Origin: Helicovermis profundi
Lineage (GTDB): Bacteria; Bacillota; Clostridia; Peptostreptococcales; Acidaminobacteraceae
NCBI RefSeq assembly: GCF_033097505.1
Contig: NZ_AP028654.1
Location: forward strand, 16,001 to 80,000
Direction of reading: 5' to 3'
Length of the DNA: 64,000 nt
Position 1 is the stretch's first letter; each line of letters opens with the position of its first letter. The translations under genes and the position numbers were made by a program. Below the pieces are notes generated by a model. The model saw nothing but the letters and a program-made list of their open reading frames with translations. It had not been told where the DNA came from and ran no database searches. Positions 62,624-64,000 of this stretch are shown here, in pieces.

Positions 62624-63490
62624 ATGAATGAATTAAAAGTTATGGGATATGCAAAAATCAATTTACTGCTTGATGTTATATCAAAATTAGATAATGGATA
62701 CCATAGTGTAGAAATGATAATGCATCAAATAGATTTGTATGATAATATAATAATTAAAAAAATTGATAAAAATGATATTATTATCAGTAGCAACGTAAGT
62801 TATATTCCAACTGGTGAAAAAAATATCGCATATAAAGCTGCAAAGCTTATGATAGATAAATATAGTTTAAATTGTGGTTTTGAAATTGCAATAGAAAAAA
62901 ATATTCCTGTTGCTGCAGGTTTAGCTGGCGGAAGTACTAATGCTGCTGTTGTAATTAAAGCGATTAATAAAATATGTGATTTAAAATTAACTATAAATGA
63001 AATGATGAATTTGGGAGTTCAAATTGGTGCAGATGTGCCATTTTGTATACTTGGTGGTTGTGCAGTTGCAAAAGGCATTGGTGAAGAATTAGTGTCACTT
63101 GAATCAGTTGACAATATATGGTTAGTTTTAACTAAACCCAATTTAAGTGTATCTACTCAAAAGATATACAATAAGTTAGATTTGAATTTGATTGAAAGTC
63201 ATCCCAATATTGATAAAATGTTAAATGCGCTTAGTGAAAGAAATATTTATAAAATTTCAAATTCTATGAGCAACGTTCTTGAAAATGTAACAATTGAATT
63301 ATACCCAGTTATTTCAAAAATAAAATCTAAAATGATTGAATATGGCGCAATTGGTTCAATGATGACAGGTAGTGGACCAACTGTTTTTGGAATATTTAAA
63401 AGCAAAGAAAAAGCTGAAAAAGCATATACTCATTTAATTAGAAAATATAGACAAACCTATCTTACAAGAACATTTAGTGATAATAAATAA
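62624..63490 (+). CDS. ispE: 4-diphosphocytidyl-2-C-methyl-D-erythritol kinase IspE
   Basis: IspE phosphorylates CDP-methylerythritol in the MEP pathway for isoprenoids. It has 288 aa. GHMP-kinase motifs are YAKINLLLDVISKLDNGYH, IPVAAGLAGGSTNAAVV, ADVPFCILGGCA and GSMMTGSGPTVFG. GAGGTGTAC precedes the ATG. It lies between veg and a GntR gene, as in other Firmicutes. Confidence 0.95.
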   Translation: MNELKVMGYAKINLLLDVISKLDNGYHSVEMIMHQIDLYDNIIIKKIDKNDIIISSNVSYIPTGEKNIAYKAAKLMIDKYSLNCGFEIAIEKNIPVAAGLAGGSTNAAVVIKAINKICDLKLTINEMMNLGVQIGADVPFCILGGCAVAKGIGEELVSLESVDNIWLVLTKPNLSVSTQKIYNKLDLNLIESHPNIDKMLNALSERNIYKISNSMSNVLENVTIELYPVISKIKSKMIEYGAIGSMMTGSGPTVFGIFKSKEKAEKAYTHLIRKYRQTYLTRTFSDNK

Positions 63491-63612
63491 GTTTAGCTAG
63501 ACCTAAACATCGGCTAATCAGATGGATGCTTTACTTCATTTGATTTGAAAGTTAACTTGTAGAAATGGGAGTCTTGACTTTAAAAAAGGAAGAATAAAAG
63601 GGGGAAAATAAA
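63491..63612 (+). other. Gap between ispE and the GntR gene
   Basis: This is 122 bases. A short GTTTAG/CTAAAC hairpin lies at about 63492-63509. No clear terminator or promoter was assigned. Confidence 0.35.
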
Positions 63613-64000
63613 ATGATAAAAAAGAAAGGTAAGTTTCATATAAAAAATTATAAACCTCTTGGAGAAGTAGTTTTTGATTATTTAAGAGAAGCAATATTAA
63701 GTGGAGAATTAAAGCCAGGTGAAAGACTTATGGAGATAACTTTAGCTGAACAACTTGGCGTAAGTAGAACTCCAGTTCGCGAAGCTATTAGAAAGCTTCA
63801 AAAAGAAAAATTTGTTGAAATGATACCAAGAAAAGGCGCATATGTAGCAAATTTAACAGCGAAGGATATTATAGATGTACTCGAGATACGAATTGTTTTA
63901 GAAGGGTTTGCCTCTGAATTAGCTAGCGTACGAATAACTGATGAAGAAATAGATGAACTTGGTGAAATTTTATCAGGCTTCAATAATTCTCTTGATACAA
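63613..64000 (+). CDS. GntR family transcriptional regulator (FadR type), partial
   Basis: This gene is cut by the right window edge; 129 codons are seen. The N-terminal winged helix has EAILSGELKPGERLMEI and EQLGVSRTPVREAIRKL. The start of the FCD domain follows (DVLEIRIVLEGFASELA). GGGGG lies before the ATG. A GntR gene after ispE is a common clostridial arrangement. It resembles the regulator at 2403 in the helix-turn-helix but differs elsewhere. Confidence 0.88.
   Translation, partial: MIKKKGKFHIKNYKPLGEVVFDYLREAILSGELKPGERLMEITLAEQLGVSRTPVREAIRKLQKEKFVEMIPRKGAYVANLTAKDIIDVLEIRIVLEGFASELASVRITDEEIDELGEILSGFNNSLDT

Overview
The window is strongly AT-rich and reads as the chromosome of a strictly anaerobic Gram-positive bacterium of the Clostridia/Tissierellia type. 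The evidence is the Bacillus/Clostridium gene order around holB, yaaT, rsmI, metG, tatD, yabE, rnmV and ksgA, together with veg-ispE, a T-box leader, cobalamin riboswitches, AbrB and RecU. The anaerobic set comprises Hcp, rubredoxin, desulfoferrodoxin, ferritin-like protein and class III ribonucleotide reductase. Two genes with in-frame TGA codons point to selenocysteine decoding. No phage, IS element, tRNA or CRISPR array was seen.

Layout. 1-1880: 3' part of a 23S rRNA gene and a 5S rRNA gene, then a tandem structured repeat (locus I). 2.4-7.5 kb: a GntR regulator, the nadA-nadB-nadC NAD biosynthesis operon, a six-copy 130-nt repeat array (locus II) and a 54-aa convergent gene. 7.5-11.6 kb: murI, a stand-alone sigma-region-4-like protein, a T-box and serS, and an aminotransferase. 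11.7-24.7 kb: the conserved housekeeping block (decarboxylase, lepB, holB, yaaT, trmN6, rsmI, abrB, metG, tatD, yabE, rnmV, ksgA, recU). 25-33.4 kb: a secreted M6-type metalloprotease, a HesB-like selenoprotein with a glutaredoxin, a Crp/Fnr regulator divergent from hcp, and a four-domain CoA-disulfide reductase/rhodanese/TusA/DsrE fusion. 33.4-38.9 kb: repeat locus III, nrdG-nrdD under a cobalamin riboswitch, a CstR-like persulfide-sensor candidate, and a rubredoxin-perR-desulfoferrodoxin-ferritin cluster. 39-48 kb: a DegS/DegU-like two-component system followed by a Tad/Flp pilus locus. 48-56 kb: a peptidase, RNase H, Lrp and Fur regulators, methylglyoxal synthase, an ArsR regulator with a thioredoxin-like selenoprotein, and a cobalamin-riboswitch-controlled B12 ABC transporter. 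56-64 kb: a diguanylate cyclase, NfeD with an SPFH protein, an Asn/Ser-rich protein, a small operon behind a double-hairpin leader, veg, ispE and the start of a second GntR gene.

Functionally the middle of the window is a redox and reactive-sulfur defence region. Matching GC-rich palindromes lie at the promoters of the HesB-like selenoprotein and of the sulfurtransferase fusion. A nearby CsoR-family protein has the Cys-Asn-Cys pattern of persulfide sensors, which suggests one small regulon. A PerR-like box and PerR-like gene control the oxygen-defence cluster.

The most novel-looking feature is a family of structured repeats at three separate gene ends. Each has a GC-rich closing stem around a long terminator-like hairpin followed by one or two further hairpins. 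Between loci the stem sequences differ in compensating ways, and within each locus the copies are nearly identical.
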